Below the pieces are notes generated by a model. It did no database searches, was not told the DNA's origin, and was given only the letters and a program-made list of their open reading frames with translations. Below, one piece after another: positions 8,993-17,310 of a stretch of 64,000 nucleotides of DNA; within the stretch, counting starts at the first letter, position 1; each line of letters opens with the position of its first letter. The DNA is from Sporomusa acidovorans (lineage in GTDB: Bacteria; Bacillota; Negativicutes; Sporomusales; Sporomusaceae): assembly GCF_002257695.2 (NCBI RefSeq), contig NZ_CP155571.1; one strand, 5' to 3'. The position numbers and the translations under genes are program-made.

Positions 8993-9598
8993 TTAGCTAG
9001 ATTGTTGTGTCCGGTTCTTACGCAAGTAATATACTGCGGCAGCTACAAGCACAGCGACAACTACCAGACTAATCTCATGTCCCATCGCGTTTAAGTCCCG
9101 CCAGTTTTCCCCCAGCGCCTGTCCGGCGTAAATTAAAGCCACAGTCCAAGGGACAGAACCCAGCAAAGTATAGAGGATAAATTTACCGGGATTTACCCTG
9201 GCAAATCCGGCCGGCAATGAAATAAAGGTACGGACAACCGGCAATAACCGGCTAAAAAAAGTCGCCTTCAAGCCATAACGGTCAAACCATTTTTGGGCAG
9301 TATCAATATGCGATTTAGACAGCAATAGATATTTTCCATACTTTTCAACAAAAGGCCTTCCACCGTAAAAACCTACCAAATAGGCAACCACAGACCCTAT
9401 TAACCCGCCTGTCACCCCGGCAATAATACTCAGAGTAAAATCAAGCTTGCCAAGGTAGACTAAATACCCCGCAAAACCAAAAATGAGTTCACTCGGTACA
9501 GGTATGCATGCACTCTCCAGCGCCATACCGATGATAATACCGGTATAACCCCAAAGAGCAATATAATCTACTACTATTTGAAAAAACTGTTCCGCAAT
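8993..9598 (-). CDS. DedA family membrane protein, apparently starting at ATT
   Basis: Polytopic inner-membrane protein of the DedA/SNARE-associated (VTT) family, implicated in lipid scrambling and membrane homeostasis. The core motif ESACIPVPSELIFGFAGYL and the later FFSRLLPVVRTFISLPAGFARV are clear. The first ATG (9526) leaves out 24 upstream residues, IAEQFFQIVVDYIALWGYTG and IIIG, that match the normal DedA N-terminus. No ATG, GTG or TTG exists in frame upstream, but GAGGAGG (9610-9604) stands 5 bases before an ATT at 9598. I therefore set the start at that ATT, giving 201 aa, the usual family length. Confidence 0.85.
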   Translation of the reverse strand: MAEQFFQIVVDYIALWGYTGIIIGMALESACIPVPSELIFGFAGYLVYLGKLDFTLSIIAGVTGGLIGSVVAYLVGFYGGRPFVEKYGKYLLLSKSHIDTAQKWFDRYGLKATFFSRLLPVVRTFISLPAGFARVNPGKFILYTLLGSVPWTVALIYAGQALGENWRDLNAMGHEISLVVVAVLVAAAVYYLRKNRTQQSS

Positions 9599-9646
9599 AA
9601 TCGCCTCCTCTGTCTTCCTATTCTAACACGATTAGATAGAAAACTG

Positions 9647-9676
9647 CAAAAAAACCGCTATTCATAAAACAGCGGT
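9647..9676 (-). terminator. Small terminator-like hairpin upstream of dedA
   Basis: ACCGCT (9654-9659) and AGCGGT (9671-9676) flank a 11-base loop; on the minus strand the stem is followed by seven T. It would stop antisense transcription coming from the SGNH gene region. Short stem, so modest confidence. Confidence 0.4.
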
Positions 9677-9755
9677 AAATGATCATAGTTTGTATTATAA
9701 ATAAAATATGGTAATATAGTAAAGAGTGAAACTATGTTTTGGTAGGTGTAAATTT

Positions 9756-11372
9756 TTGAAACGATTTTTTTTTATTGCTGTTCTAACAATCGCTATGCTT
9801 TACATTCTGGAAGTTTCGGAAGCGGTTGGACTAAATAGCTTTAAACCTAATTTAGAAGTTAACCATATAGCTAACGAATATATTTTAAAATGGCAACGGG
9901 TACCTTATTTTGCTTATTACGAGGTGGAGGCTTTAAGTATGCCGCCAACCGCTGATAACCTGAAGAGCGACGGCAGTCAACGCATTGCCATTTACCGAAC
10001 ATGGAAAAACCAATTGGCAATTGACGAAAATTTTCCCTTTCGCACCTACTGGCGGGTGTCTGCCCAAACCATATTCCATACACCTTTGGGAAAATACTCC
10101 GACTATGTGAATTTAGCGGAAGCCAGCGGCAGTACGGTCAAAGATTTCGACAAAGTCAAACCTGAGCCTACTTCGCTTTATCCTGCTGCCGCTCCTGCCT
10201 CCATCCGGCCAATGCTCACCTGGAAACTTGTGCCCGGTGCCGTATATTATGAGCTTGAGTTTCTCACAGAACCACCGGAAAATCCTAATGAAATTTCTTC
10301 TTCTGAGAAGCAGCTGCGCTTAACCCGCGAAGTTTTTACCAACGGCTATAATGCCGATTTGGCCTGGTATAACGGCAATCATATTTTCTGGCGGGTACGC
10401 GCATTGAATCAAAAAGGCAATCCTTTGGGCGTCTTTTCCGATGCGACTGAAATTTGGATTGATCACAACCTTATCCCGGTAATAAAGCCCCTCCCCAATA
10501 ATCATCAACCGCCAAACCTGCCTGCGCCTCTCTATCCCGCCTATTCCTGGATTCCCGTATTTGGCGCTCTGAGCTACGAAATCGAGCTTACCAGCCAGCC
10601 ACCGGAAAACCCCGATGGTATTGAGCCGTCCGTATACCGCATTTGGAGCAAAACAGTAACAGGCTTAACTGACTGTTATGATGATCAGCCGCGGATTACT
10701 CCCGGCAAATATTATTGGCGGGTACGCGGTATTGATGCTGCCGGCAATCCGGTCGGCGTCTATTCGGACGCCACTGAATTTACTGTCGATTTAACCCGCG
10801 GGCAGTATGCAGCAACCTTTGGCGACAGTATTACCCATGGCGGGGGAGCAATCTCCTATTCTCCTGCCGATTTTGACTACAGCTATCAGACTTATCTCCA
10901 TTTTCCCGCTGTAAATCTAGGTAAAAGCGGTGATACCTCAGCGGCTATGCTGGCTAGATTTGACCAGGATGTGCTCCCCTTTAAACCAAAGTATTTAATT
11001 ATTCTCGGTGGCTCCAACAGCCTGCGTGGCGGCGTTCCCGCCGAACAAGTAATTACCGAGCTTTCAGGCATTCGTGACAAATGCCTGATTAACGGTATCC
11101 GCCCCATCTTTCTAACTCTGCCGCCAATTAATCCTGACGCAATTAGCGAAGCTTTTAATGAGGAAACGGTTTCCAATTGGCGGACTGAGTTTGACACTGT
11201 CAATAATTTTATCAAACAGCAACGCTATTTTATTGACATAGAACCTTACCTGGCCGACAGTAACCGGGAACTTCCCGATTATATGGCAATTGACGGCTTA
11301 CACCTCGATATTGAAGGCAAAAAGCTAATTGCCCAAATAATCAATGCCAACTGGACCAGAATTATTCGCTAA
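9756..11372 (+). CDS. Exported SGNH/GDSL hydrolase with three fibronectin-like repeats
   Basis: The protein starts with a signal peptide (KRFFFIAVLTIAMLYILEV). I prefer the TTG at 9756, which has AGGTG 7 bases before it, over the GTG at 9726. Three tandem domains of about 110-120 aa follow, each with a W-x-x-V-x-x-A-x-Y-Y-E-x-E start, a PPENP-type loop, and an end like FWRVRALNQKGNPLGVFSDA; they resemble fibronectin type III modules. The C-terminal 190 residues are an SGNH hydrolase: GDSITHGG (Ser block), GGSNS, and the Asp-His pair in IDGLHLD. Likely acts outside the membrane on ester bonds of cell-surface carbohydrate or lipid; the substrate is unknown. Monocistronic. Confidence 0.82.
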   Translation: MKRFFFIAVLTIAMLYILEVSEAVGLNSFKPNLEVNHIANEYILKWQRVPYFAYYEVEALSMPPTADNLKSDGSQRIAIYRTWKNQLAIDENFPFRTYWRVSAQTIFHTPLGKYSDYVNLAEASGSTVKDFDKVKPEPTSLYPAAAPASIRPMLTWKLVPGAVYYELEFLTEPPENPNEISSSEKQLRLTREVFTNGYNADLAWYNGNHIFWRVRALNQKGNPLGVFSDATEIWIDHNLIPVIKPLPNNHQPPNLPAPLYPAYSWIPVFGALSYEIELTSQPPENPDGIEPSVYRIWSKTVTGLTDCYDDQPRITPGKYYWRVRGIDAAGNPVGVYSDATEFTVDLTRGQYAATFGDSITHGGGAISYSPADFDYSYQTYLHFPAVNLGKSGDTSAAMLARFDQDVLPFKPKYLIILGGSNSLRGGVPAEQVITELSGIRDKCLINGIRPIFLTLPPINPDAISEAFNEETVSNWRTEFDTVNNFIKQQRYFIDIEPYLADSNRELPDYMAIDGLHLDIEGKKLIAQIINANWTRIIR

Positions 11373-11404
11373 ATTTTAAATTTGTCCCCCGTATTTTCCA
11401 GTAT

Positions 11405-11698
11405 TTAATCTTCTCCACGTACAAGTTTCTCCTTTTCGGTCAATACTTCAATCATGATCAATGCGCCCAGTCTAAATCCGTACAGAAATGATTCGGAGGC
11501 TTCCATCGAACTTGATTGAGAATGCAAATCCAGCAGGTTATCCAGTTGATTGTAATCATCTTCTGGAAGCTTCTTTTGCCACATTTCTAACGTGTCAGAT
11601 ATTCTTTTGTTTAATGGTCGGTATTCGGGGGCTTTTGGAAAAATCAATTCAGCGGGATATATATTGCCGTTATACAACTCTTCCAAAATAGACTTCAT
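11405..11698 (-). CDS. DUF6809 family protein
   Basis: A 97-aa acidic, helical protein. The opening MKSILEELYNGNIYPAE and the end FLYGFRLGALIMIEVL match the small DUF6809 family, which is common in accessory regions of Clostridia and Negativicutes; its function is unknown. Start ATG follows GGTGGATGAAAT. Its start overlaps the stop of a 28-aa upstream ORF by ATGA, suggesting coupled translation. Confidence 0.7.
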   Translation of the reverse strand: MKSILEELYNGNIYPAELIFPKAPEYRPLNKRISDTLEMWQKKLPEDDYNQLDNLLDLHSQSSSMEASESFLYGFRLGALIMIEVLTEKEKLVRGED

Positions 11699-11781
11699 AT
11701 TTCATCCACCTTCTTTCTGTTTTGGAATATACCGAGCGCAGTGCTAATATTCGATAACGCTTTCCCTGTGAAAATTGCCAT
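11695..11781 (-). CDS. Small ORF (28 aa) coupled to the DUF6809 gene
   Basis: An ATG at 11781 follows a run of six G with 9 bases between. The peptide begins MAIFTGKALSNIST and ends NRKKVDEI; it stops at a TGA inside ATGA, whose ATG starts the DUF6809 gene. The arrangement suggests a real coupled gene or leader, but the length and lack of recognisable homologues leave it uncertain. Confidence 0.4.
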   Translation of the reverse strand: MAIFTGKALSNISTALGIFQNRKKVDEI

Positions 11782-11855
11782 TTGTATATACCCCCCGTTA
11801 TTTAGGCCGCCCGTAAACTTGCCGTCCGCGCGGCGCCTTTTTGGGGGGAATTTAA

Positions 11856-11896
11856 AAGCCGCCTGTGCCAGGTATGCTTACCTACACAAGCGGCTT
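11856..11896 (-). terminator. Terminator-like hairpin
   Basis: Outer arms AAGCCGC and GCGGCTT, then inner TGTG/CACA and AGGTA/TACCT pairs, make a long interrupted stem; the minus strand continues with TTTT. It could close the tyrA transcript or an eroded gene. Confidence 0.5.
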
Positions 11897-12119
11897 GATT
11901 TCATACTTTGCCATCGTTTGGAGACTTTGCTCACTTGTTTTGAAGCAAAACTCCCCGTGCTGTGATGCTTGCGGAAAGTCGCACAGCTAATCGCCACGCA
12001 CAATTTAAAAAATACCCAAACATACCTTTGCTTGTACGAGAAGAAATAATTGGGTATAATAAATATTGTCGTCGTGGACAGTTAACTGTTACGTGTAGGT
12101 GGTCGTGCACCTGCGCGTG

Positions 12120-12145
12120 CCTGAAAGTGGTGGTGCACTTTCAGG
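12120..12145. repeat. Perfect 10-bp hairpin
   Basis: Arms CCTGAAAGTG (12120-12129) and CACTTTCAGG (12136-12145) around GTGGTG. There is no T-run, so it is not a usual terminator. It lies beyond the 3' end of tyrA in an accessory gap. Confidence 0.55.
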
Positions 12146-12262
12146 ACGCGGCGACATTTAAATTCCCATCCATTTTTAATTATAGTGCTTATTGTAAATT
12201 TTGCAAGAGATTCCGGCGGATATTACTGGAATTTCCTTTACTAATTTGTTTGTGGACCAGCG

Positions 12263-13150
12263 TTATTCACTGAATTGCTGTTCAAGCCGCAGCAACGCGT
12301 CGCGCCGCGCCTTGGCATTGGCAAAAAAGGCGTGAATGCTGTTTCTGTCTTTTTGCCGAATTTTTTCGGCTACGTCGCTTATGATTTGACTGAATTTGTC
12401 CAGGCTGTCGGCAATGGGCTCGGTATTGGTCATACAAATATCCGCCCACATATCGGCATTGGAAGAGGCAATTCGCGTTGTATCCCGGAAACCGCCGCCA
12501 GCCAGCTTAATGCTGGTTTCCTGATCTTCGGAATACTGGAGTAAAGTTACCAGGGCAGCCGCCCCAATATGAGGCATATGACTGATTAAGGCGGTACACC
12601 GGTCGTGCTGAGCGGCATTCATTTGCGTTATTCTGGCTCCTGTCCAGCTAATCACCTGGCATAATGTTTCCATAGCCCGGGAGTCGACCTTTGCATCAGG
12701 TATAACAATATACCATTTATCACGAAAAAGTGTACATTCTGCGGCTTCTATGCCGCTTTTTTCACGTCCGGCCATGGGATGGCCGGGAATATAATGAACT
12801 TCCCGCGGTAACACTGCTGCGATTTTTTCCATCAAATAAGTTTTGGTACTGCCGGTGTCAGTCAAAATAGCGCCTTTTTTTACATGGAATGCTATTTCGC
12901 TTATATGTGCCGCTATTTGCAGTACCGGCGTACACAAAAAAACTATATCGGCATTTTCTACACCGGTTTTATAATCGGTAGTTATCAAGTCGGCGGCCCC
13001 GCACTGTTTGGCTATGGTTAATGCTAATTTATTGGTGTCAATCCCGACAATCTCTATATTGGATCCCTGAGCGGCTTTGATAGCTAAACCAAGTGAGCCG
13101 CCAATTAACCCCATGCCGATGATGGCAATCTGCTTAACAGCCGGTCTCAT
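12263..13150 (-). CDS. tyrA: Prephenate dehydrogenase
   Basis: NAD(P)-dependent oxidative decarboxylation of prephenate to 4-hydroxyphenylpyruvate, the tyrosine branch step. The 295-aa protein begins with the Rossmann motif IIGMGLIGGSLGLA (about residues 9-22). It contains TDTGSTK, the catalytic-histidine segment YIPGHPMAG, and the helical C-terminal dimer domain with SHMPH. No ACT or chorismate mutase domain is fused. Its ATG overlaps the stop of the upstream DAHP synthase gene (ATGA, 13147-13150). The pair therefore forms one operon behind the T-box. Confidence 0.95.
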   Translation of the reverse strand: MRPAVKQIAIIGMGLIGGSLGLAIKAAQGSNIEIVGIDTNKLALTIAKQCGAADLITTDYKTGVENADIVFLCTPVLQIAAHISEIAFHVKKGAILTDTGSTKTYLMEKIAAVLPREVHYIPGHPMAGREKSGIEAAECTLFRDKWYIVIPDAKVDSRAMETLCQVISWTGARITQMNAAQHDRCTALISHMPHIGAAALVTLLQYSEDQETSIKLAGGGFRDTTRIASSNADMWADICMTNTEPIADSLDKFSQIISDVAEKIRQKDRNSIHAFFANAKARRDALLRLEQQFSE

Positions 13151-14163
13151 GCCATTTTCCTGCCCACTACTGCAGCAATAGCGCCCACTTCATTCATTAA
13201 CGCCTGGAAGTTATCCGGAGTCAAAGATTGATTGCCATCTGATAACGCTTCTGCCGGATTAGGATGAACTTCAATCATCAAACCGTCGGCGCCGCCGGCA
13301 ACAGCCGCTTTGGCCATAGGTCTGACCAATTTCCACACGCCCGTACCATGGCTGGGATCAACAATAACCGGCAGATGGCTCAAATTTTTAAGGACTGCCA
13401 CCGCACTTAAATCCAGTGTGTTGCGGGTGTAATCCTCAAATGTCCGGATGCCGCGTTCACAAAACATCACATTAAAATTGCCTTCACTCATAATATACTC
13501 GGCAGCATGCAGCCATTCGTTGATTGTTGCCGCCATACCACGCTTTAACAGCACCGGCATACCGCTTTTGCCCACTGCTTTTAAAAGTTGGAAATTTTGC
13601 ATGTTGCGGGCCCCAATTTGCAGAACGTCCGCATAGGCACTTACTGTCGGAACAGACTGGATATCGACAACTTCGGTAACGATCTTGAGTCCGGTTACAG
13701 CCTTAGCCTCCGCCAATAGCTCCAGTCCTTTCTCTTCCAGCCCCTGAAAAGAGTAGGGCGAAGTCCGGGGCTTATAAGCCCCCCCGCGTAAAAACTGGGC
13801 ACCGGCCGCTTTGACAATTTTAGCTGATTCCAGCAGTTGTTCCTTGCTTTCCACCGCACAGGGACCTGCCATTACAACCAGGTTTGCGCCGCCAACCAGG
13901 ATACCGCCAATATCAATGACCGTATCTTCATTTTTAAATTCCCGGCTAACCAACTTATACCCGGCAGTAACAGCAATTGTCTTTTCCACCCCGGGCATGG
14001 CCTCCAGGGGAAGCTGGGCCATAAGTTTTTTCTCGCCAATCAGACCAATGATTGTGCGGACTTTTCCTTCCGATAGATGAACCTTCAAACCAGCGCCGGT
14101 TACCCGGGCCACTACATTGTCAATTTCAGTCTGCGCAGCGGCTGGGCTCATTACAATAATCAC
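13147..14163 (-). CDS. aroF: 3-deoxy-7-phosphoheptulonate (DAHP) synthase, type I-beta, copy 1
   Basis: Condenses PEP and erythrose-4-phosphate, the first step of the shikimate pathway. 338 aa: an N-terminal ferredoxin-like regulatory domain of about 85 residues (IIVMSPAAAQTEIDNVVARV onward) and a KDOP/DAHP synthase barrel with MAGPCAVES, FLRGGAYKPRTSPYSFQG, LLKRGMAATINEW and VDPSHGTG. I set the start at GTG 14163, 8 bases after GGAGG, because a longer frame to 14238 would read through the terminator and T-box sequence. Paralogue of the enzyme at 46472. Cotranscribed with tyrA, and the leader points to tyrosine control. Confidence 0.95.
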   Translation of the reverse strand: MIIVMSPAAAQTEIDNVVARVTGAGLKVHLSEGKVRTIIGLIGEKKLMAQLPLEAMPGVEKTIAVTAGYKLVSREFKNEDTVIDIGGILVGGANLVVMAGPCAVESKEQLLESAKIVKAAGAQFLRGGAYKPRTSPYSFQGLEEKGLELLAEAKAVTGLKIVTEVVDIQSVPTVSAYADVLQIGARNMQNFQLLKAVGKSGMPVLLKRGMAATINEWLHAAEYIMSEGNFNVMFCERGIRTFEDYTRNTLDLSAVAVLKNLSHLPVIVDPSHGTGVWKLVRPMAKAAVAGGADGLMIEVHPNPAEALSDGNQSLTPDNFQALMNEVGAIAAVVGRKMA

Positions 14164-14187
14164 AATTATCGCCTCCGTGTAAAAATA

Positions 14188-14465
14188 TAAAAAGCCCCGT
14201 CCCCCTAACAGGGACGAGACTTGTGCTCGCGGTACCACCCTGCTTGCTTAAAATTAGCAAGCCGCTTTCTTCAGGTACAGGTTATTCCGATACCCTAGCC
14301 TCTGATAACGGTGGCCTCCGGCGCAGTCTACTGGAAAATCGTTCAACCTGCTGCTCATGGGTGTATTTCAATCAACACGCTTACCGGGTCGCACCATCCC
14401 CCGGCTCTCTGAAAATAGCATAGCTGATTTACTTATCCCCTTCATTGCATTTATATATGCTGTTG
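14188..14465 (-). promoter_or_regulatory. T-box leader, probable tRNA-Tyr sensor, for aroF-tyrA
   Basis: The minus-strand leader contains the invariant T-box core AGGGTGGTACCGCG (14241-14228) in the antiterminator region. It is followed by a terminator with CGTCCC/GGGACG arms (14198-14203 and 14211-14216) and a T-run. Upstream is a Stem I with a distal GACCCGGT-type loop region and a specifier region reading GAAATACACCC; TAC at 14365-14363 followed by A is the likely specifier, decoding tyrosine. That fits the tyrA gene downstream. The T-box call is secure; the specifier is my reading of the unfolded sequence. Confidence 0.93.
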
Positions 14466-14471
14466 ACAAAG

Positions 14472-14500
14472 ACTATAGCACGATCACATTCCTTTGTCAA
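14472..14500 (-). promoter_or_regulatory. Sigma-A promoter of the aroF-tyrA T-box operon
   Basis: Perfect TTGACA (14500-14495), 17-bp spacer, TATAGT (14477-14472). Transcription would begin near 14465, leaving about 300 nt of leader before the GTG start. Confidence 0.85.
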
Positions 14501-14528
14501 GGAACCAAAACCAAATTAATTAAATACA

Positions 14529-14804
14529 TTATACAGTTCTTTTGTAAAATCTAAGATTATACCAGGCTTCTCCCTCAGCCGGTAATTGTTCCCAGCCTGC
14601 CTTCGTTAATTGGTCCACTAACCCTGCCAGCGCTTTTTGATGGCGATTATTTTTTTCATCGGGGGTAAAGGAACATGACATAATCTCAATTTTAGCCGAC
14701 TTCTTGATGATAGTATCCTTAATTCGTGCCTGGAACTCACCAATGTCACGGGGAAATATCCCCCAGCGCTCGCCGGTAGTCTTATAGATAATTTCACACT
14801 CCAT
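14529..14804 (-). CDS. Conserved hypothetical small protein
   Basis: A 91-aa basic protein, beginning MECEIIYKTTGERWGIFP and ending with WYNLRFYKRTV. The alternation of charged and aromatic residues suggests a small alpha/beta fold. I do not recognise the family. It is 31 bp downstream of the TSCPD protein gene on the same strand, so the two may be cotranscribed. It ends just before the aroF promoter region. Confidence 0.6.
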   Translation of the reverse strand: MECEIIYKTTGERWGIFPRDIGEFQARIKDTIIKKSAKIEIMSCSFTPDEKNNRHQKALAGLVDQLTKAGWEQLPAEGEAWYNLRFYKRTV

Positions 14805-14835
14805 GATAATGCCCCCTAAATTGCGGCTGTCCGGG

Positions 14836-15084
14836 CTACTCCTTGCCTTTTAACTCCTCCAATGCTTTCGCCAACTGGTCAGGACAGGAAGTATTCTTAT
14901 CGCCGCATTTGATTCCTTTCAGCTTACTGATAACCTCTTCCACTTTCATTCCTTCTGCAAGCCGGCTTACACCTTGCAGGTTACCGGAACAGCCTGATTG
15001 AAACTGAATTTTTTTTACAATCCCTTCTTCGACCAAAAACTCGATCTTTCTGGCACATACACCACTTGTTATGTAAGTATTCAT
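14836..15084 (-). CDS. TIGR03905-type TSCPD domain protein
   Basis: An 82-aa protein whose cysteines, in TSGVCARKIEF, FQSGCSGN, IKCGDKNTSCPDQLA, match the small TSCPD-domain family related to the C-terminal region of B12-dependent ribonucleotide reductases. The role is not established; metal or nucleotide binding is a family-based guess. I start at the internal ATG 15084, where the family homology MNTYITSGVC begins, 14 codons inside the longest frame. Confidence 0.78.
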   Translation of the reverse strand: MNTYITSGVCARKIEFLVEEGIVKKIQFQSGCSGNLQGVSRLAEGMKVEEVISKLKGIKCGDKNTSCPDQLAKALEELKGKE

Positions 15085-15161
15085 TCCAGTCCACATTTCC
15101 TTCCCATATACGTAGTATGATAACATTATAGCATACTACTTATGCAGACATAATAATTTCT

Positions 15162-16793
15162 TTATAGCCGGCGAACAGCGTCGATCAATGGCGGCACAAC
15201 CTGTTTTTTACGCGACATAACACCCGGCAAAAACCAGCTGCCGTCTGACCGTCCTGGGCCGAAAGCAGTGGCAATAAGCCCTGACGGCTGACCGTAAAAC
15301 ATCAGGTAGGTTGCCTCATCCAATATGCCTGTAACCAGCAGTATCGCCATATTATACTGTTCCTTTATACAGATTGCCTGCAAAGCAGCCTCGATCTGGC
15401 TTTGCTGTTGGAGCACGCTTTCGGGGTCCATAACAGAGATTTGACTGATAGCAACATAATATTCGCCAATCTGAAATTCTTTCAGATCGGTGGCAACAAT
15501 ATCGGCCGGTGTCAGCTTGTCAATTACCGAACCGGCTTTTAGCATCGCCATTCCGAAATCCTGAATAGAAAGTCCGGCGATCTGGGCCAATTTATTAGCC
15601 GTATCATGGTCTTTCGCCGTTGCGGTCGGCGACTTAAAAAGTACGGTATCGGAAATGATGGCAGCCAGCAAAAGACCGGCTAGTTTCTGAGGGATAGCTA
15701 CATTCCTGTGCCAGTGCATATTGGCTACAATCGTAGCTGTCGATCCCACAGGTTCATGTCTGATAAAAATTGGCTCACTGGTTTCAAGCCCGCCTAAGCG
15801 GTGGTGATCAACAATTTCAACAATTTTTGCTTCCTCAATGCCATCCACTGCTTGCGAGCGTTCATTGTGATCCACTAAGATAATCTGATCGCGCTCAGGG
15901 ACGATCAGTCTGTCACGGTCAATAAGTCCCACCAGTTTTCCTGCCTGAACCACAGGATAATTACGGTAACCTGTACGAATAATACTGTTTTTTATGTCAG
16001 AAACCATATCATCAGGCTTAAAGGAGGTCACATTCGTTTTCATGATTTTCCGTACCGGAATGCTCTGGTTGATCAACCGCCCACAGGTATAGGTATCCTG
16101 CGGCGCTTTTATAATATAAGTACCTGCCGTCCGTGCCGCCCTTACGACCTCGGGGGCCACTGCGAAATCGCCGGTAACAATCAGGCAGGCCACACCGATC
16201 TCAATACAGGCAAGCTGAGCGCTGGTGCGGTCACCCACTAACACGATATCATCGGGCTGAATCACTTTAGCCATAGTCTGCGTACGGGAAGCAGCGATTT
16301 TAACATGTCCTTCAATTCTTTTTGACAACTCTCCACCGCATACCAAAGTTCCGCCAAGGCACTGTAATATACCGGCATAGTCGACACCTGTTTCCCGCAA
16401 ATCCTGCATGCCCAGTTCATTAACATATCGCTCTGCCAAATCACTGACAGTAACGATGCCCACTAAGCTTTTGTCACTCTCAACAACCGGAATAGATTTC
16501 AAATTATGCTCTTTAATAAGCTGACCAAGCTTCCGCAAGGTATTCCAGGGATGAATAGCGATTGTATTCTCATGCATGACATCTTTTGCGCGCGGGTATA
16601 AATCCAAAATCAGTTCAGGCGGCTGCACGCCAAAGACATCCAATACATATTTGGTCTCCGCGTTAATTTTACCAGCACGTGCCGGAACTGTATGCTCGCC
16701 CAAAGCCGTTTTTAGATGTGCGTAAGCAATTGCTGAACAAATAGAATCCGTATCCGGATTCCGGTGGCCGATTACATAGATTGGTTTGGACAA
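15162..16793 (-). CDS. ppaC: Manganese-dependent inorganic pyrophosphatase with CBS and DRTGG domains
   Basis: Family II pyrophosphatase, 543 aa, about 230 residues longer than simple PpaC because a regulatory insert is present. N-terminal DHH motifs are YVIGHRNPDTDS and, after the insert, EIVDHHRLGG; a DHHA2 C-terminal domain follows. Between them lie CBS1 (KDVMHENTIAIHP to VSDLAERY), a DRTGG domain, and CBS2 (IMKTNVTSFKPDD to DRDRLIV). CBS domains in this group bind adenine nucleotides and tune activity. Start is TTG at 16793 with AGGAG before it. It lies just downstream of mog, but a functional link to the cofactor genes is not evident. Confidence 0.92.
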   Translation of the reverse strand: MSKPIYVIGHRNPDTDSICSAIAYAHLKTALGEHTVPARAGKINAETKYVLDVFGVQPPELILDLYPRAKDVMHENTIAIHPWNTLRKLGQLIKEHNLKSIPVVESDKSLVGIVTVSDLAERYVNELGMQDLRETGVDYAGILQCLGGTLVCGGELSKRIEGHVKIAASRTQTMAKVIQPDDIVLVGDRTSAQLACIEIGVACLIVTGDFAVAPEVVRAARTAGTYIIKAPQDTYTCGRLINQSIPVRKIMKTNVTSFKPDDMVSDIKNSIIRTGYRNYPVVQAGKLVGLIDRDRLIVPERDQIILVDHNERSQAVDGIEEAKIVEIVDHHRLGGLETSEPIFIRHEPVGSTATIVANMHWHRNVAIPQKLAGLLLAAIISDTVLFKSPTATAKDHDTANKLAQIAGLSIQDFGMAMLKAGSVIDKLTPADIVATDLKEFQIGEYYVAISQISVMDPESVLQQQSQIEAALQAICIKEQYNMAILLVTGILDEATYLMFYGQPSGLIATAFGPGRSDGSWFLPGVMSRKKQVVPPLIDAVRRL

Positions 16794-16821
16794 ACTGTTC
16801 TCAACTCCTATACTTTTTGAA

Positions 16822-17310
16822 CTACGACCTGGCACATTCACCAGCCTCTCCCTTCATGATGGCTAAGCCATGATCCAGCGCCGGTAATATAACTTCTAAA
16901 CATTCCCGCACACCTTTGGGACTGCCGGGAAGATTAATGATTAACGTTCTGCCGCGCATTCCTGCTACCGCGCGGGACAACATAGCCCGTGAAGTTTTTT
17001 CCAATGACTTGGCTCGCATTACTTCGGGAATACCGGGAACTTGTCTGTCAATTACGGCCAACGTGGCTTCCGGAGTAACATCGCGTGGGCCAAGGCCAGT
17101 ACCTCCGGTCGTAAGGATAAGATCAATTTTCAAATCATCGGCCATTTCTATCATAGCCTGGCTAAGGGCTTCGCGCTCGTCGGGGACGATGACATACCGC
17201 TTGACCTCGCCAAGCTCAGCCATAACTTCGGCGATGGCCTTACCGCTCAAATCCTCGCGCTCGCCGCGTGAGCCCTTATCGCTGGCTGTAATAATACCGA
17301 TACTATACAT
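16822..17310 (-). CDS. mog: Molybdopterin adenylyltransferase (MogA/MoaB family)
   Basis: Adenylates molybdopterin before molybdate insertion. The 162-aa protein shows IGIITASDKGSRGEREDLSG, the ligand-binding LILTTGGTGLGPRDVTPEAT, and the C-terminal INLPGSPKGVRECLE. The ATG at 17310 is 7 bases after GGAGGTG and overlaps the upstream MOSC gene's end by 8 bases, implying coupling. It is the last gene of the molybdenum-cofactor run. Confidence 0.93.
   Translation of the reverse strand: MYSIGIITASDKGSRGEREDLSGKAIAEVMAELGEVKRYVIVPDEREALSQAMIEMADDLKIDLILTTGGTGLGPRDVTPEATLAVIDRQVPGIPEVMRAKSLEKTSRAMLSRAVAGMRGRTLIINLPGSPKGVRECLEVILPALDHGLAIMKGEAGECARS

Larger units (their letters stand above)
11782..12262. 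other. 481-bp non-coding accessory gap
   Basis: No convincing gene. It holds a terminator-like stem (11856-11896), a 12-bp perfect palindrome ACAGTTAACTGT (12078-12089), and a 10-bp perfect hairpin (12120-12145). A short minus-strand start MAKYEIKPLV followed at once by a stop, around 11915, looks like the 5' scrap of a mobile-element gene. GC content visibly fluctuates compared with the flanking genes. Confidence 0.5.

Noticed and set aside
14161..14238. In-frame N-terminal extension of the first DAHP synthase up to 14238
   Set aside because: The extension is the T-box core and terminator read as codons; the GTG at 14163 has its own GGAGG and gives the family's normal N-terminus.
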